64,000 nucleotides of DNA from Eisenbergiella porci (lineage in GTDB: Bacteria > Bacillota > Clostridia > Lachnospirales > Lachnospiraceae), in NCBI RefSeq assembly GCF_009696275.1, contig NZ_VUMI01000016.1:1-64000 (forward strand), given 5' to 3'. Below are positions 43,796 to 53,880 of the stretch, one piece after another. Below the pieces are notes generated by a model. It saw nothing but the letters and a program-made list of their open reading frames with translations, had not been told where the DNA came from and made no database searches. Position numbers and translations under genes: made by a program. How positions within the stretch are numbered: the stretch's first letter is position 1; each line of letters begins with the position of its first letter.

Positions 43796-44802
43796 TTACC
43801 CATCCCTTCAATTGCATAGGCAACTGATTTATAGTTTTCCTCGTTCAGAACCTTGGAAAGTCCGAGAACAACGCTTTCAATGGGGCGTTCCGCCACATTG
43901 ACACGCAGGCCTGTGCTCTTGCCAAGCATATCCGCAAGATGGCTGATCTGGGATGCGCCGCCGGTAAGATAAATGCCGTGACGGTAAATGTCCGCTCCCA
44001 GTTCCGGAGGCGTACGTTCCAGAATTACCTTTACACAGTCAATAATCGAATTAAAATGCTCTTCCAGGCAGGAAACCACCAGCTCCGTAGGGATTTCCCG
44101 TTCAACGGGAAGTCCGGTCACGATATCTCTTCCGAATACTTCCGCGCCTGTTCCCGCTTCTTCCAGCTCAGCCAGGGATTTTTTAATGCCCTCCGCTGTT
44201 TTGCCGCCGATCAGCAGGCCGTATTCCTTGCGGACCGCGCTGCGGATAGCTTCGTCGAACTTCAGACCGCCCGTCTTGATCAGACGGCTGAGTACGATGC
44301 CTCCCAGTGAAAGGATGGAAACCTCCGTGGTATCATAGCCCACGTTAACTACCAGGACGCCCTGGGAATTCTTTACGTCGATATCAAGGCCCAGGCCGTC
44401 TGCCACCGCCTTTTCCACCACCATGATTTTACGGGCCTTTACATTGGCGTCCTTAATCAGATCGTAAAAGGCGCGCTTCTCCACCTCCGTAATATCGGTA
44501 GGCACCGCAATATAGAAGTCGGCAGGCTTGATATTGCCTCCGGACATATCCGTCACAAAAAAACGGATCAGAGTTTCCATATTCTTAATATCGGCGATAA
44601 CGCCGTTGCAGAGCGGATAGGAAATCTGGATATTGCCGGGAGCCTTTTCATACATTTCATAGGCGGAATCCCCATAAGCGAAAACGGTCTTCTTGTTCTG
44701 CACGGCGATCATGTTTTTTTCAATCATGATCTTGTCATCCGCCGCGCTGTAAATCTTAATGTTGCTCGTACCTAAATCGATTCCAAAAGCATTCGTAGAC
44801 AA
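43792..44802 (-). CDS. mreB: MreB/Mbl-like actin homologue
   Basis: A 336-residue bacterial actin. The phosphate-1 loop is FGIDLGTSNIKIY. VIADIKNMETLIRFF follows, and VNVGYDTTEVSILSLGGIVLSRLIKTGG is phosphate-2. The ATP-binding C-terminal part includes YLTGGASQISHLADMLG. It lacks the long loops of plasmid actins and is normal length for the MreB/Mbl group. It leads the mreBCD-mrdA-min run and follows radC by 17 bases. Whether it is MreB or the paralogue Mbl cannot be told without the rest of the genome. Confidence 0.92.
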   Translation of the reverse strand: MSTNAFGIDLGTSNIKIYSAADDKIMIEKNMIAVQNKKTVFAYGDSAYEMYEKAPGNIQISYPLCNGVIADIKNMETLIRFFVTDMSGGNIKPADFYIAVPTDITEVEKRAFYDLIKDANVKARKIMVVEKAVADGLGLDIDVKNSQGVLVVNVGYDTTEVSILSLGGIVLSRLIKTGGLKFDEAIRSAVRKEYGLLIGGKTAEGIKKSLAELEEAGTGAEVFGRDIVTGLPVEREIPTELVVSCLEEHFNSIIDCVKVILERTPPELGADIYRHGIYLTGGASQISHLADMLGKSTGLRVNVAERPIESVVLGLSKVLNEENYKSVAYAIEGMGK

Positions 44803-44819
44803 AATGATTTTCTCCTTCC

Positions 44820-45521
44820 TTATTTCAACAGGCCGGACTCCCTGAAGCTTACATAGCAGTTATCACCCACTATGATATGATCGGTCAGGGGCAGCTGCAT
44901 CATGCCGCAAAGCTGGGCCAGATGTTTCGTAATTTCAATATCCTGTCTGCTGGGAGAGGCATCTCCGCTGGGATGATTATGGATCAGCAGGATATGTACA
45001 GCATGGTATTCCATCGCCATAAGGAAAATCTCCCGGGGCGATACCAGGGAACAGTTGACGGTGCCCTTGGACAGTGTCCTGTCACAGATCAGGCGGTTCT
45101 TGTTGTCTGTCATCACAAGAATCACTTCCTCCGTTTCCTTTCCCCTCAGTCGTTCCATATAATAGTCTGCCACAGTTTCCGGTTTGGTAAACTGTAATCT
45201 CTCACGAGTATCCGCCATAGCCAGCCTGCGTGACAGCTCAATAAGGCATTTGATTTTCACCGCCTTCACCTGGCCGATGCCGTTGACCTTGCAAAGGTCC
45301 CCGACGGACAGATGCTGCAGGCCGAGCAGCCCTTTTTCCCTGCCCTTGCTGAGGGCAAGCACCTGCTTTGCCAGCTGCAGGGCATCCATGGTTCTGGTGC
45401 CGGTCCAGATAATGATGGCGAGCAGTTCCTCTTCGGAGAGATATTCCGGCCCCTTTGCCATAAATTTTTCATAGGGCTTCATCTCTTCATAGCATGGTTC
45501 TTTTTGATTCGTTTGATTCAT
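44820..45521 (-). CDS. radC: RadC/JAMM-domain DNA repair-associated protein
   Basis: A 233-residue protein. The N-terminal helix-hairpin-helix region has LCKVNGIGQVKAVKIKCLIEL. The C-terminal JAB1/MPN metalloprotease-like domain shows the metal motif LLIHNHPSGDASPSRQD. Despite its name, a repair function in vivo has not been firmly shown for the family. It sits directly upstream of mreB, as in Bacillus and many Clostridia. Confidence 0.94.
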   Translation of the reverse strand: MNQTNQKEPCYEEMKPYEKFMAKGPEYLSEEELLAIIIWTGTRTMDALQLAKQVLALSKGREKGLLGLQHLSVGDLCKVNGIGQVKAVKIKCLIELSRRLAMADTRERLQFTKPETVADYYMERLRGKETEEVILVMTDNKNRLICDRTLSKGTVNCSLVSPREIFLMAMEYHAVHILLIHNHPSGDASPSRQDIEITKHLAQLCGMMQLPLTDHIIVGDNCYVSFRESGLLK

Positions 45522-45611
45522 TTAATTCCCCGTTTCTTCACGTTTCCGAACGCTCCTCACGGGTACGGCCGCCTGTATGTACTCACTTTTACAGCATAAG
45601 CCCGCGGCTTT

Positions 45612-45863
45612 TCAAAGAATACGGTAAATCAGCAATGCAATCACTATCCCCAGTATGCTTGCTATTGTAATTTTGATCGTCAGCGCAAAGGTGATGCTCA
45701 GTATCCCGAAATCCAGGATAAGCGGGCTTGTAAACCCGAAGGTCTGTCCGAAATTCATGAAGCTTGCGGGAAACAGGCTTCCAACGAAGCCTCCCAGTAC
45801 AATTCCGGCCAGAACAAGCAGCAGACAGGTCCATCCGTTTTTACTTTTCATTTTCTTCATCAT
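45612..45863 (-). CDS. DUF4321 small membrane protein
   Basis: An 83-residue protein with two membrane helices, at about residues 10-30 and 50-78. Conserved Gly residues (GIVLGGFVGSLFP) are present, followed by LDFGILSITFALTIKI. This matches the DUF4321 family, which typically sits next to radC/mreB in Clostridia and has no known function. The start is ATG 45863 behind AAAGGATGA. A plausible -10 box TAATAT lies about 40 bases upstream. It may start the transcript for the radC-mre-min cluster. Confidence 0.85.
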   Translation of the reverse strand: MMKKMKSKNGWTCLLLVLAGIVLGGFVGSLFPASFMNFGQTFGFTSPLILDFGILSITFALTIKITIASILGIVIALLIYRIL

Positions 45864-45999
45864 TCATCCTTTGTATTTGTTGCCATTACCTATATTAGCA
45901 TACTTCCAGATCCATGTATAGAATCTAAAAGTAAAAAATTTCGCCCTGTTCGACAGCGATTGACACGTTCCCCGCGGATACGTCAGGAGAAGAATCGCT

Positions 46000-47295
46000 T
46001 TAGTGCGGCAATTGGACGGCTTTCGCCCCCACACAGCGCTGAAGGGATTTTAATATGCCGAATTTTGCATGGGGCCAGGTCAGGCCGCCCTGAAAATAGA
46101 CCGCATAGGGCGGTTTGAGGGGGCCGTCTGCGCTCAGTTCTATGGAAGAACCGGAAACGAACGCACCGGCCGCCATGATAACCTGGCTGTCATAGCCCGG
46201 CATATCCCAGGGTTCGGGACGCACGAAGCTGTCCACCGGCGCGGCCGCCTGGATCCCTTCGCAGAAGGCAATCAGGCCTTCAGGATTTCCGAAGGTGACC
46301 GCCTGGATAATGTCATGCCTGCTCTCCTTCCCGTCAGGGACTACGCCGAAGCCCAGACGTTCATAAATATTGGCGGCAAAAATGGCCCCCTTCAGAGCGC
46401 TGGCCGTAACCGTAGGAGCAAGGAACAGTCCCTGGTAAAACTGGGGCAGGATGCCCAATGACGCGCCCACCTCCTTGCCAAGCCCCGGAGAGGTCAGGCG
46501 GCAGGCCGCGTTTTCCACGCATTCCCTGGTGCCGGCAATATAGCCGCCGATGGGTGCCAGGCCGCCGCCGGGGTTTTTAATCAGGGAGCCGACACACATA
46601 TCAGCGCCCACATCCGTTGGCTCCATGCGCTCCACAAATTCTCCATAGCAGTTGTCCACCATGCAGATACAGTCCGGCTTTCTGCTTTTGATGAACGCGA
46701 TCAGCTCGCCGATGCGCTTTACGGACAGCGTGGGCCTTGTCTGATAACCTTTGGAGCGCTGTATGGTCACAAGCCTGGTGCGTTCATTCAGGGCCTTTTC
46801 AATATTTTCATAATCAAAGCCCCCGTCCGGCAGAAGATCAACCTGACGGTAGCTGATGCCGTATTCCTTCAGGGAGCCTCTGGACTCCCTGATGCCGATG
46901 ACCTCTTCCAGCGTGTCATAGGGCTTTCCCACAGGGGAAAGCAGCTCGTCTCCGGGCCGCAGGTTGCTCATGAGCGCCAGGGCAAGCGCATGGGTGCCGC
47001 AGGTAATCTGGGGCCTGACCAGCGCATCCTGCGTATGGAAAACAGCGGCATATACGGACTCCAATGTCTCTCTTCCCAAATCATTATAGCCATAGCCGGT
47101 GGTGCCCAGCAGGCAGGCCTCGCTCACCTTATTTTCCTGCATGGCCTTTAATACCTTCAACTGGTTATATTCCGCAGTTTCATCTATTTCTTCAAACCGT
47201 CCCTTCAGTTCCTTAAGCACCTGCTCACCGAACCTGAGCACCGGTTCACTGATTCCCATTTCCCGGTAAAAATCTGAAATATTGCTTTCCTTCAT
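46000..47295 (-). CDS. Met_gamma_lyase/aluminium-resistance family PLP enzyme
   Basis: A 431-residue protein of the fold-type I PLP family that Pfam calls methionine gamma-lyase-like and older annotations call aluminium resistance protein. The PLP lysine is in VGSLIKNPGGGLAPIGGYIAG. CMVDNCYGEFVE holds the cofactor-binding Asp. TTGYGYNDLGRETLE lies near the N-terminus. Substrate is unproven for this branch. It lies downstream of miaA, an arrangement common in Clostridia. Confidence 0.88.
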   Translation of the reverse strand: MKESNISDFYREMGISEPVLRFGEQVLKELKGRFEEIDETAEYNQLKVLKAMQENKVSEACLLGTTGYGYNDLGRETLESVYAAVFHTQDALVRPQITCGTHALALALMSNLRPGDELLSPVGKPYDTLEEVIGIRESRGSLKEYGISYRQVDLLPDGGFDYENIEKALNERTRLVTIQRSKGYQTRPTLSVKRIGELIAFIKSRKPDCICMVDNCYGEFVERMEPTDVGADMCVGSLIKNPGGGLAPIGGYIAGTRECVENAACRLTSPGLGKEVGASLGILPQFYQGLFLAPTVTASALKGAIFAANIYERLGFGVVPDGKESRHDIIQAVTFGNPEGLIAFCEGIQAAAPVDSFVRPEPWDMPGYDSQVIMAAGAFVSGSSIELSADGPLKPPYAVYFQGGLTWPHAKFGILKSLQRCVGAKAVQLPH

Positions 47296-47460
47296 GTCTC
47301 CTCATTTCTTTCCGCAATTACGGCGGCGGATATTTTTTCTTCTTTTTCTTCTTATTTTATAACTGTTCAGTTCCTTCACAGCAAAAGCGTCAGCCTGCTG
47401 GACAGTTTCCTTGTTCCTTACCATACAAAACCTGAAATACCACAGGCATTCCGGGCCTCC

Positions 47461-48420
47461 TTACTCCACCAGGCCCCTTTGCACGCAGCTTTCCAGCATA
47501 AATGAAAGCATGTCCTCTTCCGATGCAAAATCCGGCTTTTCCACCCAGATTACATCCTTTTCCCTGCGGAACCAGGTTAACTGCCGTTTGGCAAAATGTC
47601 TGGTATCTCTTTTTATCAGATAAACGGCTCTTTCCAGATCGTACTCTCCTTCCAGAAAGCCCAGGATTTCCTTATAGCCCAGCCCCTGCATGGAAACCAG
47701 CTGTCTGCTGCAGCCCCGTTCCTTCAGGCCGCGCACCTCTTCCAGCAACCCTTTGGCCAGCATATCGTCCACCCTTTTATCTATGCGGTCATAAATGGCT
47801 TCCCGTTTATCATTCAATACGAAATAGCAGGCATTGTATGCCGCCTGTTTTTTCCGTTCCTGCTCATTGTGAGCAGATATCTTTTCTCCGGTGGATAGAT
47901 AATATTCCAGGGCGCGGATCACACGCTTTACATTGTTGGCATGTATCTGCTCCGCCGCTTCCCTGTCCACGGCCGCCAGCATTTTGTGAAGATATTCCGG
48001 CCCTTTTTCCTCCGCAGTCTGCTCAAGCGTCCTGCGGCAGGCGTCATCCTCCGGATTTTCCGTAAAGTCAATATCATACAGGACCGACTGGATGTAAAAG
48101 CCAGTGCCTCCTGTAATAATGGGGATTTTCCCCCGGCTGCGGATATCGGAAATGGCCTGCTTCGCCATTTTCTGGAAGGTAACCACATTAAACTCGTCCT
48201 CCGGTTCCAGGACATCGATCAAATGATGGGGAATGCCCTGCATTTCTGAGGGCAGGATTTTGGCCGATCCAATGTCCATATGCCGGTATACCTGCATGGA
48301 ATCCGCAGAGATAATTTCTCCCTGAAGCTTCTGTGCCAGCTTCAGGGACAGGGCCGTCTTTCCCACGGCGGTGGGGCCTGTCAGAATGATAAGAGGTTCT
48401 TTTTTCTGCTTTTCTTCCAT
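47461..48420 (-). CDS. miaA: tRNA dimethylallyltransferase
   Basis: A 319-residue enzyme that adds the dimethylallyl group to A37 of tRNAs reading U-starting codons. The P-loop is LTGPTAVGKTALS. The dimethylallyl pyrophosphate region is ISADSMQVYRHMDIGSAK, and TGGTGFYIQS follows. The tRNA-binding part has QGLGYKEI and DTRHFAKRQLTWFR. It follows mutL by 24 bases. The product is the substrate of MiaB, whose gene is 6 kb away in another operon. Confidence 0.95.
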   Translation of the reverse strand: MEEKQKKEPLIILTGPTAVGKTALSLKLAQKLQGEIISADSMQVYRHMDIGSAKILPSEMQGIPHHLIDVLEPEDEFNVVTFQKMAKQAISDIRSRGKIPIITGGTGFYIQSVLYDIDFTENPEDDACRRTLEQTAEEKGPEYLHKMLAAVDREAAEQIHANNVKRVIRALEYYLSTGEKISAHNEQERKKQAAYNACYFVLNDKREAIYDRIDKRVDDMLAKGLLEEVRGLKERGCSRQLVSMQGLGYKEILGFLEGEYDLERAVYLIKRDTRHFAKRQLTWFRREKDVIWVEKPDFASEEDMLSFMLESCVQRGLVE

Positions 48421-48444
48421 ATTGACTCCCTTCTCCGCGTAAAT

Positions 48445-50433
48445 TTAAATAATCCTTTTGAATTTTCTTTCCAGTTCATATTTGCTCATAGTAATAATCG
48501 TAGGCCTGCCGTGAGGGCAATGGTAGGGATTCTCCAGCTGCAGCAGCTGTTCAAGCAGCGAAGCCATTTCCTCCCGTGACATGGAGTGATTACCCTTTAC
48601 CGCAGACTTACAGGCCATGGAGGCCAGCTTTTCGGCGATTGCCTTTGGCGCGCCGTGAGGCGGTTCTTCCTCCAGTTCATCCAGTATAGCCTCCAGGAAT
48701 TCTTTTTCACAATGTCCGTAAAGGTCGCACGGTACGGAACGTACTGCATAGGCATTACCGCCGAATTCCTCGATTTCGAAGCCCAGCTGCGCAAAATAGG
48801 AAGAATACTCCTCGAGAAGATGGGCTTCCCTTGCCGACAGGTTCAAAACGATAGGCGGCGTGAGCATCTGGCTGTCAACGCTTCCGTTTTCCAGCTTATT
48901 TATCAGGGCTTCGTACTTCACCTTTTCATGGGCTGCATGCTGGTCGATAAAGAGAAGCTTTTCCTCGTATTCCGCAATCCAGTAGGTATCAAATACCTGT
49001 CCCAATATCCGGTAGCTCTGCACCGCCTCTTTAGTAAGCAGCTTTTCTTCGAAAAGCTCCATCTGTCTGACATCCTTTACCGTATACTGCCCTTCTTCTT
49101 CCTGAAGCATACGGCCAAGCCGCTGAGTCTCAAAGGGCTGCGGAGCCTCCGGCTTTGGGCGGGAAGGCGGCGAAACAGCGGCGCGTTCTGCGGCCGCTTC
49201 AACCGGGGCAGCCGCAGCAACTGTTTCTGTTGATATATTTAATCCGGCATCGGGCGCCTGCTGCCGGACCGATGCAGCTTTCTTAACCACCTGCGCCTGA
49301 ACCGTTTCCGCCGCAGGTGCAGGCTGCGCCGCCTGTTGGCTTTGAGCGGTTTGAACTTTGGGCGATTCCTTTTTCTCATCCGCCTTTTTCTCATCCGCCC
49401 TTTTCTTTTCTTTCGTGTCAGCAAACGTCACATCCGGTATCATTTCACGGCGTCTTAAGGCTGTGCGCACCTGTTCTTCCAGAAAGGCGTACAGGCCTGG
49501 CTGATCATGGAACCGTATTTCCATTTTGGAAGGATGGACATTCACGTCAATCCGTTCCGTATCCATATTGATGTGCAGCAGCGCAAAAGGGAACTTGTGC
49601 TGCATCAGATAAGCCTTGTAGCCTGCCTCCAGTCCCTTGGAAAGCAGAGGGCTCTTAATGTATCTTCCATTCACAAAGAAAAATTCAAAATTTCTATTGG
49701 AGCGAACCACGGAAGGGCTTCCCAGGAAGCCTTCCACTTCTATTCCCTCCTCTTTTACGGAAAAAGGAATCAGTTCCTTTACAATCTCCCTTCCGTAAAT
49801 GCGGTAGACAATTTCCTTCAGATCTCCGTTGCCGGAGGTATGGAACCTGACCTGCCCGTTCATCATAAACTGAAAAGCCACATCGGGCCTGGAAAGCGCC
49901 ATATGCTCCATCAAATCTGATATATAGCTGCCCTCCGTGGCCGGGGATTTCAGAAATTTTTTCCTGACAGGCGTATTAAAGAAAAGCTCCCTGACAATGA
50001 TGGTTGTGCCTTCCGGTGCGCCTACCTCTGAAAAATCCCGTTCCTTTTCCCCTTCCAGGCGGTAATGGACTCCCGTCAGTTCTTCCTTCGTCTTTGTGAT
50101 CAGCTCCACCATGGAAACCGCAGCGATGCTGGAAAGCGCCTCGCCCCGAAACCCCAGGTTTCTTACCCGGTACAGATCCTCAACCGAACGGATTTTGCTG
50201 GTGGCATGGCGGAAAAATGCCTTTCGCACCTGTTCCTTTTCAATTCCGCCCCCGTTGTCCGTAACGCGGATAAAAGAACAGCCGCCATCCCTGATTTCCA
50301 CGGTTACTGCCTTTGCGCCTGCGTCCATGGCGTTCTCCACCAGCTCCTTTACCACGCTGGATGGCCGTTCCACCACTTCGCCCGCCGCTATTTTATCTAT
50401 GGTGCTGCTATCCAGCAGTTTGATTTCCGCCAT
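48445..50433 (-). CDS. mutL: DNA mismatch repair protein MutL
   Basis: A 662-residue mismatch-repair ATPase. The N-terminal GHKL domain has ELVENAMDAGA, VTDNGGGI and FRGEALSSI. A linker rich in Lys, Glu, Ala and Gln covers about residues 340-450. The C-terminal dimerisation domain contains the endonuclease motif DQHAAHEKVKYE plus ACKSAVKGNHSM. The nuclease motif is expected in bacteria without MutH. It lies 72 bases after mutS. Confidence 0.95.
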   Translation of the reverse strand: MAEIKLLDSSTIDKIAAGEVVERPSSVVKELVENAMDAGAKAVTVEIRDGGCSFIRVTDNGGGIEKEQVRKAFFRHATSKIRSVEDLYRVRNLGFRGEALSSIAAVSMVELITKTKEELTGVHYRLEGEKERDFSEVGAPEGTTIIVRELFFNTPVRKKFLKSPATEGSYISDLMEHMALSRPDVAFQFMMNGQVRFHTSGNGDLKEIVYRIYGREIVKELIPFSVKEEGIEVEGFLGSPSVVRSNRNFEFFFVNGRYIKSPLLSKGLEAGYKAYLMQHKFPFALLHINMDTERIDVNVHPSKMEIRFHDQPGLYAFLEEQVRTALRRREMIPDVTFADTKEKKRADEKKADEKKESPKVQTAQSQQAAQPAPAAETVQAQVVKKAASVRQQAPDAGLNISTETVAAAAPVEAAAERAAVSPPSRPKPEAPQPFETQRLGRMLQEEEGQYTVKDVRQMELFEEKLLTKEAVQSYRILGQVFDTYWIAEYEEKLLFIDQHAAHEKVKYEALINKLENGSVDSQMLTPPIVLNLSAREAHLLEEYSSYFAQLGFEIEEFGGNAYAVRSVPCDLYGHCEKEFLEAILDELEEEPPHGAPKAIAEKLASMACKSAVKGNHSMSREEMASLLEQLLQLENPYHCPHGRPTIITMSKYELERKFKRII

Positions 50434-50505
50434 CTGTGTCTCCTTTCTTCACCGCTGTCCTGCCTTGGCCCGCAATTGCCCGGCAGCCTGCGGGGACACT
50501 GCTGC

Positions 50506-53154
50506 CTACCATCTGTTTTTCAGCTTGTTCTGCAGGCGGTACAGGGTATTCAGGGCATCCAGCGGGGTCATGGTACTCACCTCCACGTTTTTCAGTTCGT
50601 CCAGCACATCCGCATCGGTCACCGTATCGAACAGGGATATCTGCTCCAGATCCAACTCGTCATAATGCTCCTGCTTTCTGGCAGGCGCGCCCCCGTCCAC
50701 TATGGAAATGCTCTGAACCTTCTCCGTAATGTCGTTATCGCTGAGCTGCTCCACAATTTCCTTGGCCCGGTCAATCACCATATCGGGCACCCCGGCCAGC
50801 CTCGCCACCTGGATGCCGTAGCTCTTATCCGCGCCACCCTTGATAATCTTACGCAGGAAAACAATATCATCCCCTTTTTCCTTAACGGCGATACAGTAAT
50901 TATTCACGTTATTCATCTTGCCTTCCAGCTCGGTCAGCTCATGATAATGGGTGGCAAACAGCGTTTTTGCCCCCAGGAGCTTGCGGTTGCTGATATGCTC
51001 AATCACCGCCCAGGCGATGCTCAGCCCGTCAAAGGTTGAGGTTCCCCTTCCGATTTCATCCAGGATAAGCAGACTGTTTCTGGTGGCATTGCGCAGGATA
51101 TTGGCCACCTCGCTCATTTCTACCATAAAGGTACTCTGGCCGCTGGCCAGATCGTCCGATGCCCCGACACGGGTAAAAATACGGTCAACGATTCCGATGG
51201 CCGCCTGTCTTGCAGGGACAAAGCTTCCCACCTGGGCCATCAGCACTATAAGCGCTGTCTGGCGCATGTATGTGGATTTGCCCGCCATGTTCGGTCCCGT
51301 AATTACGGCTATCTGGTGGGAATTATTGTCCAGATAGGTATCGTTGGGAATGAACATATCATGCTCAATCATTTTTTCCACCACAGGATGGCGGCCGTCC
51401 TTGATATTGATCTGTCCCTTTTCGTTCAGCACCGGCCTGACATAGTGATTCTGCTCCGCCACCAGGGAAAAGGAACAGAATACATCCAGCCTCGCCACCG
51501 CTTTCGCGGTAGTCTGAATTCTTTCGATTTCTCCCGCTATCCGGTCCCTGATTTCACAGAACAGATCATATTCCAGCGTGCAGAGCTTATCCTCCGCATT
51601 TAAAATAGTATCCTCCAGCTCCTTCAACCGGGGCAGGGTATAGCGTTCCGCGTTGGTCAGCGTCTGCTTCCTGATATAATCCTCCGGCACCATGTTCAGG
51701 TAGGATTTGGTCACCTCCAGATAATAGCCGAATACCTTGTTGTATTTAACGCGCAGATTTTTAATGCCTGTACGCTCCCTTTCGGCATTTTCCAGCTCTG
51801 CCAGCCAGTTCTTGCCCTCCGTTTTCGCCCTGCGCAGATTATCGATGTCCTCATTATAGCCTGCTTTGATCATTCCGCCTTCACGGATGGTAATGGGCGG
51901 CTCCTCCTCTATGGAGTCACAGATCAGAAGATAGAGATCCTCCAGGCCGTCCATTTCCTGCTCTATTTTTTCATTGGCTGTCCCCGGAAGCTCTTTCAGC
52001 ACGGTTTTAATATGAGGGAGCATTTCCATAGAATTGCGGAAAGCGATCAAATCCCTGGGATTGGCCGTCTTGTAGCTCACCTTTCCCAGCAGACGCTCCA
52101 AATCGTAGATAGGATTCAGGTATTCCCGGATTTCATCCCTGGCCACCGGATTGCTGCAGAAGGCCTCCACGGCATCCAGCCGTTCCTCCATTTCATTTTT
52201 ATGGATCAGGGGCTGTTCCAGGAAGCTTCTAAGCATTCTGGCCCCCATGGCTGTCCTTGTCTTATCAAGCACCCAGAGAAGAGAGCCTCTCTTCTGTTTT
52301 TCCCGCAGCGTTTCCGTCAGCTCCAGATTCCGTCTTGTGGAGCTGTCCAGAAGCATATACCTGTTGACCAGATACGGTTCAATATGGGTAAAATGGCTCA
52401 GCGGTATTTTCTGGGTGTCATATAAATAGGAAAGAAGCGATCCCGCCGCAATCACCCCGTTAGGGAATTCCTCCACGCCCAGGCCCGACAACGAATTGAC
52501 GCCAAAATGCTTCATCAGGCATTTTCTGCACAGATCATCGTCGAAATAATGGGGTTCCAGGGAATAAATGGCGATTCCCAGCCGCTCCTTCAAATCATCC
52601 AGTTCCATGCCGCTTACAAGAAACGCATCATTGCAAATAATTTCGGACGGCGCATATTTCATCACCTCATCCAGAAGCTTCCTGTTGTCCTCCACTTCGG
52701 TCATATAATAATCGCCGGTGGTGACATCCGCCACGGAGATGCCTGTTTTCCCGGCGAAGTAGGCAATGCACATAATATAATTATTTTTATTTTCCTCCAG
52801 GGCCTGGATATTCAGGTTGGTTCCGGGCGTTACAATCCGGACCACCTCTCTCTTAACCAGCCCCTTGGCCAGCTTGGGATCCTCCATCTGTTCACAGATG
52901 GCAACCTTGTAGCCCTTGCTCACCAGCCGGCTTAAATATCCTTCTACCGCATGATAAGGGACCCCGCACATGGGCGCCCGCTCCTCCTGGCCGCAGTTCT
53001 TCCCTGTCAGTGTGATTTCCAGTTCTCTGGACGCTGTCAGGGCATCCTCAAAAAACATTTCATAAAAGTCTCCAAGACGGTAAAAGAGGATACAGTCCGG
53101 ATATTGCTTTTTGGTTTCCATGTATTGCTGCATCATCGGCGTTAATTCTGCCAT
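50506..53154 (-). CDS. mutS: DNA mismatch recognition protein MutS
   Basis: An 882-residue protein that binds mismatches and small loops. The mismatch-contact Phe-x-Glu motif is in LGDFYEMFFEDA near residue 28. The connector, lever and clamp domains follow. The ATPase has Walker A TGPNMAGKSTYMRQ, Walker B ILDEIGRGTSTFDG and signature-like DDLASGQSTFMVEM. The C-terminus ends with a short dimerisation tail. It is the first gene of mutS-mutL-miaA and has a clear promoter at 53210-53238. Confidence 0.96.
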   Translation of the reverse strand: MAELTPMMQQYMETKKQYPDCILFYRLGDFYEMFFEDALTASRELEITLTGKNCGQEERAPMCGVPYHAVEGYLSRLVSKGYKVAICEQMEDPKLAKGLVKREVVRIVTPGTNLNIQALEENKNNYIMCIAYFAGKTGISVADVTTGDYYMTEVEDNRKLLDEVMKYAPSEIICNDAFLVSGMELDDLKERLGIAIYSLEPHYFDDDLCRKCLMKHFGVNSLSGLGVEEFPNGVIAAGSLLSYLYDTQKIPLSHFTHIEPYLVNRYMLLDSSTRRNLELTETLREKQKRGSLLWVLDKTRTAMGARMLRSFLEQPLIHKNEMEERLDAVEAFCSNPVARDEIREYLNPIYDLERLLGKVSYKTANPRDLIAFRNSMEMLPHIKTVLKELPGTANEKIEQEMDGLEDLYLLICDSIEEEPPITIREGGMIKAGYNEDIDNLRRAKTEGKNWLAELENAERERTGIKNLRVKYNKVFGYYLEVTKSYLNMVPEDYIRKQTLTNAERYTLPRLKELEDTILNAEDKLCTLEYDLFCEIRDRIAGEIERIQTTAKAVARLDVFCSFSLVAEQNHYVRPVLNEKGQINIKDGRHPVVEKMIEHDMFIPNDTYLDNNSHQIAVITGPNMAGKSTYMRQTALIVLMAQVGSFVPARQAAIGIVDRIFTRVGASDDLASGQSTFMVEMSEVANILRNATRNSLLILDEIGRGTSTFDGLSIAWAVIEHISNRKLLGAKTLFATHYHELTELEGKMNNVNNYCIAVKEKGDDIVFLRKIIKGGADKSYGIQVARLAGVPDMVIDRAKEIVEQLSDNDITEKVQSISIVDGGAPARKQEHYDELDLEQISLFDTVTDADVLDELKNVEVSTMTPLDALNTLYRLQNKLKNRW

Positions 53155-53209
53155 TGTTCAGTTTCTCCTTTGTAATTCCCATTTCAAATCCGAAAGCATA
53201 CATCTATAA

Positions 53210-53238
53210 AATATAGCACAAAATGGGGAAATTGTAAA
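53210..53238 (-). promoter_or_regulatory. SigA-type promoter of mutS-mutL-miaA
   Basis: On the minus strand TTTACA, a 17-base spacer and TATATT lie about 55 bases before the mutS start. Spacing is ideal, and each box has one or two mismatches from consensus. Confidence 0.75.
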
Positions 53239-53421
53239 TCTTAACAAAATCCTTCCAACGGCGTATTCTCAGGCTTAGTAACAGTCCAGACGACGGTACT
53301 GCTGCCAGGCTTTATATGGATTCAGGCAACAATATTCCCGACATTTCTTCTGCACAAGCCAGGGCATCCGGAGGCTTGATTATGCTTCAAAGTCTCTCCT
53401 TCCTCCAACCCGCCCCGCAGG

Positions 53422-53451
53422 AAAAAAAAGCGCTGCCATACCGGCAGCGCT
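53422..53451 (-). terminator. Rho-independent terminator
   Basis: AGCGCTGCC and GGCAGCGCT form a perfect 9-bp stem with a 5-base loop, followed on the minus strand by eight T residues. The only minus-strand sequence that could feed it is the LytTR remnant at 53881, so it may be left over from an older gene. Confidence 0.85.
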
Positions 53452-53693
53452 GCAAAAATAATCTGTAACTGTAAGGATACTGAACAGATACAATAATCCT
53501 TATTATTCCTGGCATCAAAATGTGGGCTGTTGGGGAGAAACTTGATGCATTGGCCAGGAAAAAGATAATACATTTTGGGGAATGATATCAAATAAACAAT
53601 TTTTATTTATTGCATACAATCCATAATCGCATACAATTTGCTCAATTGTTTTCCTTAAGCCAGGCATCAAATTTCCAACCCACAAGTTGTCAT

Positions 53694-53710
53694 GTCCTGA
53701 AATTCAGGAC
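53694..53710. promoter_or_regulatory. 17-bp palindrome, possible operator
   Basis: GTCCTGAA-A-TTCAGGAC is a perfect palindrome around a single central base. The stem is too short-looped for a normal terminator and no T-run follows. It resembles a dimeric repressor site, but the controlled gene is unclear. Confidence 0.45.
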
Positions 53711-53880
53711 GCGACTTTTGTATTATAGCATAGTTTTTGCTAAAATGGTGCCAAAAAATAATTTTTATTTCATTTACTATTATAGTGTAGTGTCTTTGCG
53801 TAACGGACATATGTTTTTTTCAAAAGAAACCGTTATATAATTTGAATAAATGTTAAAAATATGTATAAATATATCTTTGA

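Larger units (their letters stand above)
53155..53880. other. 725-base gap without a credible gene
   Basis: The gap holds the mutS promoter, a strong minus-strand terminator (53422-53451) and a 17-bp palindrome (53694-53710). Its right half is AT-rich. A minus-strand frame of 89 codons at 53322-53591 contains the terminator hairpin and looks non-coding. Nothing else is recognised. Confidence 0.6.

Noticed and set aside
53322-53591. 89-codon minus-strand frame upstream of mutS
   Set aside because: It contains a Rho-independent terminator hairpin with T-run and shows no family resemblance.
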